Assembly (NCBI GenBank): GCA_944388645.1
Contig: CALXJO010000007.1
Span: 1 to 19,120 of the forward strand
Direction of reading: 5' to 3'
Length of the DNA: 19,120 bases
Source: an uncultured Clostridia bacterium
GTDB lineage: Bacteria; Bacillota; Clostridia; TANB77; CAG-508
Positions 5,653-12,864 of this stretch are shown piece by piece. Every line of letters begins with the position of its first letter. Position 1 is the first letter of the stretch. Below the pieces are notes generated by a model. It was given only the letters and a program-made list of their open reading frames with translations, had not been told where the DNA came from and did not search any database. The position numbers and the translations under genes were made by a program.

Positions 5653-6183
5653 ATGGTTCAAAACCATGAAAATTTTATAAAAAAAATTACTAGTGGAAAA
5701 AATGGAGTTACAATAATTTCCCTTGTTGTAACTATAGTTATAATTCTAATATTGGCAGGCATAACACTTAATATAACAATTGGAGAAGATGGTCTTATAA
5801 GTAAATCAAAAGAAATAACAAATGATATAGTAAAATCAGAAGAAGAAGCACAAACACAAATCAATTCTTTACAAACTGCACAAAGCGAATCACTAGGTGT
5901 AACAAACTTAGAAGATACAACACCACCAAGTATAAGTATGAATATATTAACAAATCCAGTTATAGTAGAAGTAACAGTTACAGAAACACAAAGTGGATTA
6001 GATAGAATAGAATATAGTAATGATGGAGGAAAAACTTGGGTTACAAACGAGAATGATAAAACCGCAAAGAAATATAACTTTGGGGACTTACAAGCAGGAA
6101 GTTATACAATAAAAGTTAGAGCATATGATAAAAATGGCAACAAAAGTGAGGAACTTAGCCAAGTAATAGAAGTTAATAATTAA
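5653..6183 (+). CDS. Pilin-like membrane-anchored surface protein with Ig-like domain
   Basis: A 176-residue protein. After a short basic leader ending KNG (residue 18) comes VTIISLVVTIVIILILAGIT (19-38), which has the layout of a type IV prepilin cleavage site and helix, but with Ser at position 5 of the mature part in place of the usual Glu. The same G-(V/I)T-I/L pattern is common in clostridial surface proteins. A coiled segment (about 50-80) leads to TPPS and one Ig/fibronectin-like beta domain (about 90-174) with SGLDRIEYSNDGGKTWV and GSYTIKVRAYDKNGNKS, typical of extracellular modules. It has its own promoter and terminator, and no pilus assembly genes lie nearby. Likely exported; pilus membership is unproven. 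Confidence 0.7.
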   Translation: MVQNHENFIKKITSGKNGVTIISLVVTIVIILILAGITLNITIGEDGLISKSKEITNDIVKSEEEAQTQINSLQTAQSESLGVTNLEDTTPPSISMNILTNPVIVEVTVTETQSGLDRIEYSNDGGKTWVTNENDKTAKKYNFGDLQAGSYTIKVRAYDKNGNKSEELSQVIEVNN

Positions 6184-6190
6184 TCCTAAA

Positions 6191-6226
6191 GAAATAGCAA
6201 AAAACCTTGCTATTTCTATATTTTTC
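6191..6226 (+). terminator. Terminator after the pilin-like gene
   Basis: GAAATAGC (6191-6198) pairs with GCTATTTC (6209-6216), a 10-base loop, then TATATTTTTCT. It makes the pilin-like gene a single-gene unit. Confidence 0.8.
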
Positions 6227-6271
6227 TAGTAAAATAAAGGTTATAAATAATAAAAGAATAGAGGCGTACAA

Positions 6272-8524
6272 TTGCAAGTAGAAGGACAAATAGTAGATAT
6301 AATATATAAAAATGAAATAAATAGTTATACAGTTGCTACATTTGAAACAGTAGAAGGAGAAGAACTTACTATTGTTGGTTATTTGCCATTTGTAAATGAA
6401 GGAGACAATTTAAAGGTTACAGGCAATATGGTTACTCATCCAGATTATGGAGAGCAGTTAAAAGTCGAGATTTTTGAAAAAACAATGCCAAAAACAAAAG
6501 AGGCATTAGAAAAATACCTTGCGAATGGAAATTTTAAAGGAATAGGTCCTGCAACAGCAAAAAAGATAGTAAACACATTTGGTGAAGACACAATAAATGT
6601 TATAAAAATGGAGCCACAGAAATTAACACAAATAAAAGGAATAAGCAAAGAAAAAGCTTTGGAAATAGCAGAACAATTTATAGCAAATTGGGAAATATGG
6701 CAAATTGTTGGATTCTTAGACCAATTTGGAATAGGTCCACAAAGTGCAGAAACTGTGTATAAAAAACTTGGAGAAAACGCATTAGAGAAAATAGGAGAAA
6801 ACCCATATATACTAATAGATGTGGCTAGTAAAGTAAATTTCGAAAAAGTAGATAGCATAGCTCTAAAACTAGGAATAGATCCAGATAATTACACAAGAAT
6901 TAGAAGTGCAATAAAATACGGACTAGAAAGAATAGGACTTAATGGACATTCTACAGTACTATATGAAAACTTATTAAAATTTGTACAAGACTTATTAAGA
7001 ATAGATGCAAATAATATAGAAGAAGCAATAATAAGCATGAAAGCAAAAGAAGAAATCATAATAGAAGAAAGAGAAGATGGAACAGAATGGGTATATGCAA
7101 AACCTTTTTATGAGGCAGAAAAAAATATTGCAGAAAGATTAATAAGCTTAAAAAATTCAGAAAATATAAAATATATAAGCACATTAAAAAAAGATTTAGA
7201 AAAAATAGAAAAAGATATAAATATAGAGTTATCAGATAAACAAAGGGAAGCAATAGAAAGTGTAAATGACAACAATGTATGTATTATAACTGGTGGACCA
7301 GGAACTGGTAAAACAACAATTATAAAAGCGATAATAGAACTATATAAAAAGCATGGAATGAAACCTGTACTTTGTGCTCCAACAGGGAGAGCTGCAAAAA
7401 GAATGACAGAAACTACTGGAGAAGAAGCAAAAACATTACATAGACTCTTGGAACTTGCTGGAATATCTGATGATAACGAAAATTTCAACACAGACCTATT
7501 AGTAACACCAATAGATGGAGACATTATAATAGTAGATGAGGCATCAATGCTAGACATGTTCTTAATGAATTATTTGCTAAAAGCCATTTATAAAGGAACA
7601 AAACTAGTTCTAGTTGGAGATATAAACCAATTGCCATCAGTAGGCCCCGGAAGTGTATTAAAAGATATAATAGAATCAGAGAAAATTCATACAATAACAT
7701 TAAATCAAATTTTTAGACAAGCTGCAAAAAGCAAAATAATAGTAAATGCCCATAGAGTAAATGAAGGACAAAACTTTATATCAGGAAATGTAAAACAAAC
7801 AATAATAGATGACGAAAATATAGATTTATTAGATGATTTCTTTTTTATTCAAGAAAACAATCAAGAAAAAATACAACAAACTATAATAAGCCTATGTAAG
7901 GGCAGATTACAAAACTATGGAAATTACGACTTCTTTAATAATATACAAGTAATTACTCCAACTAAAAAAGGAAAATTGGGCACAAAAGAGTTAAATATAT
8001 TATTACAAAATGAACTAAACCCTGAAGAAGAAGATAAAAAAGAAAGAAATTTCGGAGAAGTTGTATTTAGAGAGCAAGATAGAGTAATGCAGACAAAAAA
8101 TAATTACAATATATTATGGGAAAAAGAAAATGAAAGAGAATTCAAAAAAGAACTAGGCAATGGAATTTTTAATGGAGAATTAGGAAGAATAGATAAAATA
8201 AATAAAGAAGATAAAACAATAAGAGTAAAATTTGATGATGGTAAAATTGCAACATATGAAAGCACAGACTTAGACCAATTAGAACATGCATATGCAATAA
8301 CAGTACATAAATCACAAGGAAGTGAATTTGATGTTGTAATACTAGTTGCAGCACAATCTGCACCAATGTTACTTACAAGAAATTTAATATATACTGCAAT
8401 GACACGAGCCAAAAAATTATTAATAATAATTGGAAGTAAAAGCGTTGTAGATTATATGATACAAAACAATACAACAAAACACAGAAATACAGGACTTAAA
8501 TTTAAATTAGAAAAATTATCATAA
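6272..8524 (+). CDS. recD2: RecD2-type ATP-dependent DNA helicase
   Basis: A 750-residue 5'-to-3' superfamily 1B helicase used in DNA repair and replication stress, in organisms that use it without RecBC. The start is TTG 6272 with GAGG eight bases upstream and gives MQVEGQIVDIIYKNEINSYTV, matching the family OB-like N-terminus. Helix-hairpin-helix segments follow (GIGPATAKKIV, GIGPQSAETVY). Walker A is GGPGTGKTT (341-349), Walker B VDEASML (Asp422, Glu423), then GDINQLPSVGPGSVL, QIFRQA and the C-terminal VHKSQGSEF (678-686) and TAMTRAKKLL. Length and motif order are those of RecD2. It is followed by a hairpin and comFC, an order I recall from other Clostridia. Confidence 0.95.
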   Translation: MQVEGQIVDIIYKNEINSYTVATFETVEGEELTIVGYLPFVNEGDNLKVTGNMVTHPDYGEQLKVEIFEKTMPKTKEALEKYLANGNFKGIGPATAKKIVNTFGEDTINVIKMEPQKLTQIKGISKEKALEIAEQFIANWEIWQIVGFLDQFGIGPQSAETVYKKLGENALEKIGENPYILIDVASKVNFEKVDSIALKLGIDPDNYTRIRSAIKYGLERIGLNGHSTVLYENLLKFVQDLLRIDANNIEEAIISMKAKEEIIIEEREDGTEWVYAKPFYEAEKNIAERLISLKNSENIKYISTLKKDLEKIEKDINIELSDKQREAIESVNDNNVCIITGGPGTGKTTIIKAIIELYKKHGMKPVLCAPTGRAAKRMTETTGEEAKTLHRLLELAGISDDNENFNTDLLVTPIDGDIIIVDEASMLDMFLMNYLLKAIYKGTKLVLVGDINQLPSVGPGSVLKDIIESEKIHTITLNQIFRQAAKSKIIVNAHRVNEGQNFISGNVKQTIIDDENIDLLDDFFFIQENNQEKIQQTIISLCKGRLQNYGNYDFFNNIQVITPTKKGKLGTKELNILLQNELNPEEEDKKERNFGEVVFREQDRVMQTKNNYNILWEKENEREFKKELGNGIFNGELGRIDKINKEDKTIRVKFDDGKIATYESTDLDQLEHAYAITVHKSQGSEFDVVILVAAQSAPMLLTRNLIYTAMTRAKKLLIIIGSKSVVDYMIQNNTTKHRNTGLKFKLEKLS

Positions 8525-8530
8525 GAAAAT

Positions 8531-8567
8531 AGGGGGAGATTTTAATAAAAACATGCCCCCTGTTTTT
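8531..8567 (+). terminator. Terminator between recD2 and comFC
   Basis: AGGGGG (8531-8536) pairs with CCCCCT (8556-8561), a 19-base loop, then GTTTTTG. The GC-only stem is strong; the long loop leaves room for partial read-through into comFC, for which I see no separate promoter. Confidence 0.7.
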
Positions 8568-8632
8568 GTCTGAAAGGAGAGATAAAAAAAGAAAACATAT
8601 TAGAAGAAATAATAAAATTAATATATCCACCA

Positions 8633-9238
8633 GTGTGTGCTTTTTGTGGAAAAATAGATAAAAATTACTTATGTGAAAATTGTAGAAAAAACTTGCAAAA
8701 ACTAGGAAAAGTGCACATTGTTAGATATAAAAATAAATTTTTTAATGAACATATTTATATGTTTAAATATGAAAAATATATTAGAGAAAAAATATTAAAT
8801 TACAAATTTAACGATAAACCATATTATTATAAAACATTTACAAAGATTTTTACAACTAATAAAAAAATGTGTGACATTTTAAAATCTTATGATATAATAA
8901 TTCCAGTTCCAATACATAATAAAAGAAGAAAACAAAGAGGTTATAATCAAACTGAATTAATTGCAAAAGAACTTGCAAAAAAAATATTAAATTTAGAATA
9001 TATGAATATTTTAACCAAAAATGAAAATGCAAAACCACAAAGTTTGTTGAATAAAGAGCAAAGAATAGAAAATGCAAAAAATGTATATGGAGTTATAAAA
9101 AATATAGATATCGAAAATAAAAAAATTTTAATATTTGATGATATTTACACAACAGGAGCAACTGCAAATGAATGTGCAAAAGTGTTAAGAAAACTAAAAC
9201 CTAAAAAAATTGGAATACTAACAATTGCAAAAGACTAG
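8633..9238 (+). CDS. comFC: ComFC-like phosphoribosyltransferase-fold protein
   Basis: ComF family protein linked to DNA uptake and recombination of imported DNA. From GTG 8633 the product is 201 residues: zinc-ribbon C2-x2-C5 and C14-x2-C17, then IIIPVPIHNKRRKQRGYNQTELIAK split here as the middle motif, and the PRPP loop IFDDIYTTGAT (about 167-177). The family-typical N-terminal piece LEEIIKLIYPP continues in frame upstream of 8633 to at least 8600. An AAAGGAG site at 8573-8579 precedes that region, yet no ATG, GTG or TTG lies in frame between it and 8633. The real start is therefore probably earlier and non-canonical, or a start codon was lost. comFA is not adjacent. Confidence 0.88.
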   Translation: MCAFCGKIDKNYLCENCRKNLQKLGKVHIVRYKNKFFNEHIYMFKYEKYIREKILNYKFNDKPYYYKTFTKIFTTNKKMCDILKSYDIIIPVPIHNKRRKQRGYNQTELIAKELAKKILNLEYMNILTKNENAKPQSLLNKEQRIENAKNVYGVIKNIDIENKKILIFDDIYTTGATANECAKVLRKLKPKKIGILTIAKD

Positions 9239-9257
9239 CATAAGAAAGGAGAAAAAT

Positions 9258-11234
9258 ATGGATGATTTAGTAGAAAGCATATTGGACTATATTAGGGCAG
9301 ATTATACAGATTATGCAATAATGATAAATGGTGAATGGGGAAGCGGAAAAACATATTTCTGGAATCATAAAATAAGAAACAAAATAGAAGCAATGCAAGT
9401 CAATGGAAAAAAATACACTACTATTTACATGTCATTGTATGGAATATCTAACCTAGAAGAAATTAGTAAAAAAATATTTATAGAAACAACACAACTTATG
9501 GATAAGAACTTAAAGAGATATATGGGGTCTAAAGGAGAAAAAGTAATTCCAGAGTATGCAAAAACAGGACTAGACATGGCAAACTTCTTTGGAGTTACAC
9601 AAAATGGAGATAAAATAGACTATGAGGAATTTTTCTCAACTGAAGATAAAGTTTTATGTTTTGATGACTTGGAAAGAGCAAATGTAGATGTTATAGATAT
9701 ATTAGGTTATATTAATAACTTTGTTGAGCATGACCATATAAAAACAATTATTATATGTAATGAAAAAGAGTTATCTACAAAATTAAAAAGTAGCAATATA
9801 GAAATGAAAACATTTATTGCAACATATTTGCTAGACAAAGAAAACAAATTAAACATAAAAACAGATGAGCCAATGGTAGAACGTATTCAAGATACAATTG
9901 AATATGTATTTGATAAAGCAAATGATTATGAAAGAATCAAAGAAAAATTGATAGGAGAAACATTTGAATATGCTCCTGAATTTACTTATATAATCAATGG
10001 TTTATTAATGAGATATGAAAGATACCCAGAACTAATACGCTTTTTAAGAACAAATTCAAATTTAATAACATCAACATTTAATAAAAGTGGAACAAGAAAT
10101 TTAAGAATATTAAAACATGCATTAAATGATTTTAAAAAAATCTTTGATATGGTTAATCAAAGTTATCCAAATACAAATAATAGGGTACTACAAACAATGT
10201 TAATATTCACAATTGCAATATCTTTTGAAATAAAAGCTGGAAAAGTTACAAAAGATAAATTTAAAAATATTGCAAACAACGAAGAATATAGAGCGATACT
10301 TGTTTCTTCAAGAGTATTTATGGATAATAGACAATTTTATATAAAAGAATTTGATAATACTTATTACTATAACTTCAAAGCTGATTATAGATTCTTTAAA
10401 TTTATAGAAATATATGTACGTACTAGAATATTTGATATGAAAGTATTTAAAGACGACATGGAAGTAATAAGAAATACAGTAGATACTGATAAATTACCTG
10501 GTTATAAAAGATTACTTACAGAAGAGTATTGGAAAATAACTGATGACCAATTCCCAGGAGTTATAGAAGAAGTTTTAGATGATGTAAAAAATGGTAAAAT
10601 AAAACCTATCGAGATTGTAAAAATATTTGCATACTTTAGACACTTTGTAGCAAATAATTTAATAGATTATGATATAGAAACATTAGAAAGTGTATTTTTA
10701 AATGGTATAAATATTGCATCTGTAAACTCAGAATATTGTGATGATGCTGAAGAAGAACTTTCTCAAATTTCTACAGAAGATTCTGGACCAGAAATGAAAA
10801 ACATAATAGATAGATTTTATGAGATAAATGCGAAACTAGAAGACAAGATGTATAAAGAAAAAGCAGATGAATTATTTAAGTGTATACCAATGAAAATGGA
10901 AGTATTTTATGATAAATTTGCAAAAGAGTGTAACACTGTTCCTATCTTTAAATACTATGATCCTTTCCAAATGTTCCAAAGATTATCTTGTGCAAGTAAT
11001 GAAGATATAGTATCAATTAGAGAAGTACTTGCAGAAAGAGCAAAACACCATAAAGAAGAAATTGCACCTGAAATGGAGAACATAGCAAAATTAAAATTGA
11101 TTATGGAAAACTATGTTGATGGTAAAAAGCCAACAATAAAAACAGTTATGATAGAAGAATTTGCAGAAGAACTTGATAAAATACTAAATCTTTATAAAGA
11201 AGATGATAACTATGAAATTACTGTTTCAGATTAA
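9258..11234 (+). CDS. KAP-family P-loop NTPase
   Basis: A 658-residue cytosolic protein. ATG 9258 has AAAGGAG at 9246-9251 and gives MDDLVESILDYI; the longer frame from 9225 would overlap comFC. Walker A is NGEWGSGKT (GxxGxGKT at 25-32) and the extended Walker B is VLCFDDLERANVDVIDILGYI (Asp136, Asp137), with the DDLER text typical of KAP P-loop NTPases. IIICNEKEL (about 160) is a likely sensor strand. The remaining 450 residues are helical and charged with no membrane segment that I see. KAP NTPases include phage-exclusion proteins such as Pif, but this one stands alone in a housekeeping region. Family call good, role unknown. Confidence 0.75.
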   Translation: MDDLVESILDYIRADYTDYAIMINGEWGSGKTYFWNHKIRNKIEAMQVNGKKYTTIYMSLYGISNLEEISKKIFIETTQLMDKNLKRYMGSKGEKVIPEYAKTGLDMANFFGVTQNGDKIDYEEFFSTEDKVLCFDDLERANVDVIDILGYINNFVEHDHIKTIIICNEKELSTKLKSSNIEMKTFIATYLLDKENKLNIKTDEPMVERIQDTIEYVFDKANDYERIKEKLIGETFEYAPEFTYIINGLLMRYERYPELIRFLRTNSNLITSTFNKSGTRNLRILKHALNDFKKIFDMVNQSYPNTNNRVLQTMLIFTIAISFEIKAGKVTKDKFKNIANNEEYRAILVSSRVFMDNRQFYIKEFDNTYYYNFKADYRFFKFIEIYVRTRIFDMKVFKDDMEVIRNTVDTDKLPGYKRLLTEEYWKITDDQFPGVIEEVLDDVKNGKIKPIEIVKIFAYFRHFVANNLIDYDIETLESVFLNGINIASVNSEYCDDAEEELSQISTEDSGPEMKNIIDRFYEINAKLEDKMYKEKADELFKCIPMKMEVFYDKFAKECNTVPIFKYYDPFQMFQRLSCASNEDIVSIREVLAERAKHHKEEIAPEMENIAKLKLIMENYVDGKKPTIKTVMIEEFAEELDKILNLYKEDDNYEITVSD

Positions 11235-11235
11235 T

Positions 11236-11340
11236 TTAAGAAATTTATATATTTTTTCAAATTTTATCGGTTTCTTGCTGGCGCTTCGCTTCAAAACTGC
11301 GCGAAACCTCAAAATTTTTTAAATATATAAATTTCTTTAA
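11236..11340 (+). repeat. GC-cored palindromic repeat, copy 2
   Basis: Arms GAAATTTATATATTT (11240-11254) and AAATATATAAATTTC (11321-11335) pair perfectly, extended by TTAA at both ends. Inside, GGTTTC (11269-11274) pairs with GAAACC (11303-11308) around a GC-rich core with apex GGCGCTTCGCTTC. It begins two bases after the KAP gene stop codon and may serve as its transcript end. It has the same orientation as copy 1. I find no outer terminal repeats or target duplication here. Confidence 0.75.
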
Positions 11341-11379
11341 ACATAACAGGTCCGCATAACTACCTTCTTAGAAAAATAT

Positions 11380-11408
11380 GAATAATTTTTTCCTTATTTG
11401 TAATAATA
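11380..11408 (+). promoter_or_regulatory. Possible sigma-G promoter of spoVT
   Basis: GAATA (11380-11384), 17 base spacer, AATAATA (11402-11408), compared with the forespore sigma-G pattern GNATR and CATNNTA: one mismatch at the first base of the -10. spoVT of Bacillus is sigma-G dependent. AT-rich DNA makes chance matches easy. Confidence 0.35.
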
Positions 11409-11449
11409 AAAAATATAAAAGATAATTATTATAAATGAGGAGGAAGAAA

Positions 11450-12004
11450 ATGAAAGCAACAGGTGTTGTAAGAAGAATAGATGATTTAGGAAGAGTTGTA
11501 ATTCCAAAAGAAATAAGAAGAACATTAAGAATAAAAGAGGGAGACCCTTTAGAAATATTTACAGATAGAGAAGGACAAGTAATACTTAAAAAATATTCTC
11601 CAATAGGTGAACTTTCAGAATTTGCATCTGAGTATGCAGAAACTTTAAATAAAACAACTGGACATATTGCATGTATAACAGATAAAGATACAATAATTGC
11701 TGTATCTGGAGTGTCTAAAAAAGACTGGTTAGAAAAAGGAATTAGTACAGAATTAGAAAGAATATTAGAAGATAAAGAAAAATATATAAGCAAAGAAAAT
11801 AACGATGTAGCAGTACCAATAACAGAAAATGAAACAAATGATAAAATATATAATGCACAAGTAATTTATCCAATAATATCAGATGGAGACGCAGTAGGAA
11901 GTGTAATCCTAATGTCTAAAGATGATAAAACAAAAATGACAGAAGTAGAACAAAAAGTTGCGCAATCTGCAGCAAACTTTTTAGGAAAACAAATGGAAAT
12001 ATAG
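11450..12004 (+). CDS. spoVT: Stage V sporulation regulator SpoVT
   Basis: Forespore transcription factor that tunes the sigma-G regulon and spore coat and germination genes. It is 184 residues, close to Bacillus SpoVT. The AbrB-type swapped-hairpin domain (1-52) reads MKATGVVRRIDDLGRVVIPK then EIRRTLRIKEGDPLEIF and is nearly identical to Bacillus. The C-terminal GAF-like domain includes IAVSGVSKKDWL and VGSVILMSKDD, ending AANFLGKQMEI. ATG 11450 was chosen over 11435 because GAGGAGGAAG lies between them. A single-gene unit with a strong hairpin after it. It suggests an endospore-forming lineage. Confidence 0.95.
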   Translation: MKATGVVRRIDDLGRVVIPKEIRRTLRIKEGDPLEIFTDREGQVILKKYSPIGELSEFASEYAETLNKTTGHIACITDKDTIIAVSGVSKKDWLEKGISTELERILEDKEKYISKENNDVAVPITENETNDKIYNAQVIYPIISDGDAVGSVILMSKDDKTKMTEVEQKVAQSAANFLGKQMEI

Positions 12005-12044
12005 AAATTCGCCCAAGAGGAACGCCCCTTTTTGGGCGAATTTT
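12005..12044 (+). terminator. Terminator after spoVT
   Basis: A 12 bp perfect stem AAATTCGCCCAA (12005-12016) and TTGGGCGAATTT (12032-12043) with a 15-base loop. The T run is short, so it relies on stem strength. It begins one base after the spoVT stop codon. Confidence 0.8.
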
Positions 12045-12115
12045 AAGGTTATAATGAAAATGTAATATTAAATTTAAAGTAAAATAATATAAATTATAAA
12101 AATACATTTAATCTA

Positions 12116-12144
12116 TTGACAAGTCTTTTTTAGTGATATATTCT
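12116..12144 (+). promoter_or_regulatory. Promoter of the ABC exporter operon
   Basis: Perfect TTGACA (12116-12121), 17 base spacer, TATTCT (12139-12144). Just downstream (about 12148-12172) is an imperfect inverted repeat AATAAACTAAT, GAAA, ATGATTTATT, placed where a repressor could sit. No regulator gene is adjacent, so the operator is only a guess. Confidence 0.7.
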
Positions 12145-12188
12145 AAGAATAAACTAATGAAAATGATTTATTAAGGGGTAGAAAATAA

Positions 12189-12851
12189 ATGGAGATTTTA
12201 AGAGTAGAAAATTTAACAAAAATTTATGGAAAAGATAAAAACCAAGTAATAGCAGTAAATAATGTGTCTTTCTCTGTGGAGAAGGGAGAATTTGTGGCAG
12301 TGGTAGGGAGTTCTGGAAGCGGAAAATCTACACTGCTACATTTAATTGGAGGAGTTGATAGACCAACATCTGGAAGAGTTTTTATAGAAGGAAAAGACAT
12401 ATATGATTTAACAGATGATGAACTTGCCATATTTAGAAGAAGACACATTGGATTAATATATCAGTTCTATAATTTAATACCAATATTAAATGTAGTAGAA
12501 AATATATCACTACCATGTGAATTAGACGGCAGAAGAGTAAGTAAAAATAAGCTAAATGAATTATTACAGGTATTAGATTTACAAGATAGAAAAGATCATT
12601 TACCAAATGAATTATCAGGAGGTCAGCAACAAAGAGTTGCAATAGGAAGAAGTTTAATAAATAATCCAGCAATAGTTTTAGCAGATGAACCAACAGGAAA
12701 CCTAGATTCTAAAACAAGTGATGATATAGTAAATCTTTTAAGAGAATCAAATAAAAAATATGACCAAACAATGATAATGATTACGCACAATTTAGAGCTA
12801 GCTGCAAAAGCAGATAGAATAATAAAAATAGAAGACGGAAAATTGGTCTAG
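12189..12851 (+). CDS. ABC transporter ATPase, MacB/LolD/BceA type
   Basis: Cytosolic ATPase that powers the FtsX-like permease encoded next. It is 220 residues with Walker A GSSGSGKST (40-48), Q-loop Gln92 in IYQFYNLIP, signature LSGGQQQRVAIGRSL (142-156), Walker B IVLADEPTGNLD (162-173) and the switch His in MITHNLEL. The QFYNLIP and DEPTGNLDS texts are hallmarks of the MacB/LolD subfamily, used in antimicrobial peptide resistance, lipoprotein or envelope work rather than classic nutrient uptake. It overlaps nothing and ends 13 bp before the permease, with its own strong promoter. Substrate cannot be deduced. Confidence 0.93.
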   Translation: MEILRVENLTKIYGKDKNQVIAVNNVSFSVEKGEFVAVVGSSGSGKSTLLHLIGGVDRPTSGRVFIEGKDIYDLTDDELAIFRRRHIGLIYQFYNLIPILNVVENISLPCELDGRRVSKNKLNELLQVLDLQDRKDHLPNELSGGQQQRVAIGRSLINNPAIVLADEPTGNLDSKTSDDIVNLLRESNKKYDQTMIMITHNLELAAKADRIIKIEDGKLV

Positions 12852-12864
12852 GAGGTGGAAGAAA

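Noticed and set aside
9225..9257. Earlier ATG for the KAP NTPase
   Set aside because: Overlaps the end of comFC, and a good AAAGGAG sits directly before ATG 9258.
11371..11449. Short ATG frames upstream of spoVT
   Set aside because: Too short and without hydrophobic or conserved character; the region is better read as promoter and leader.
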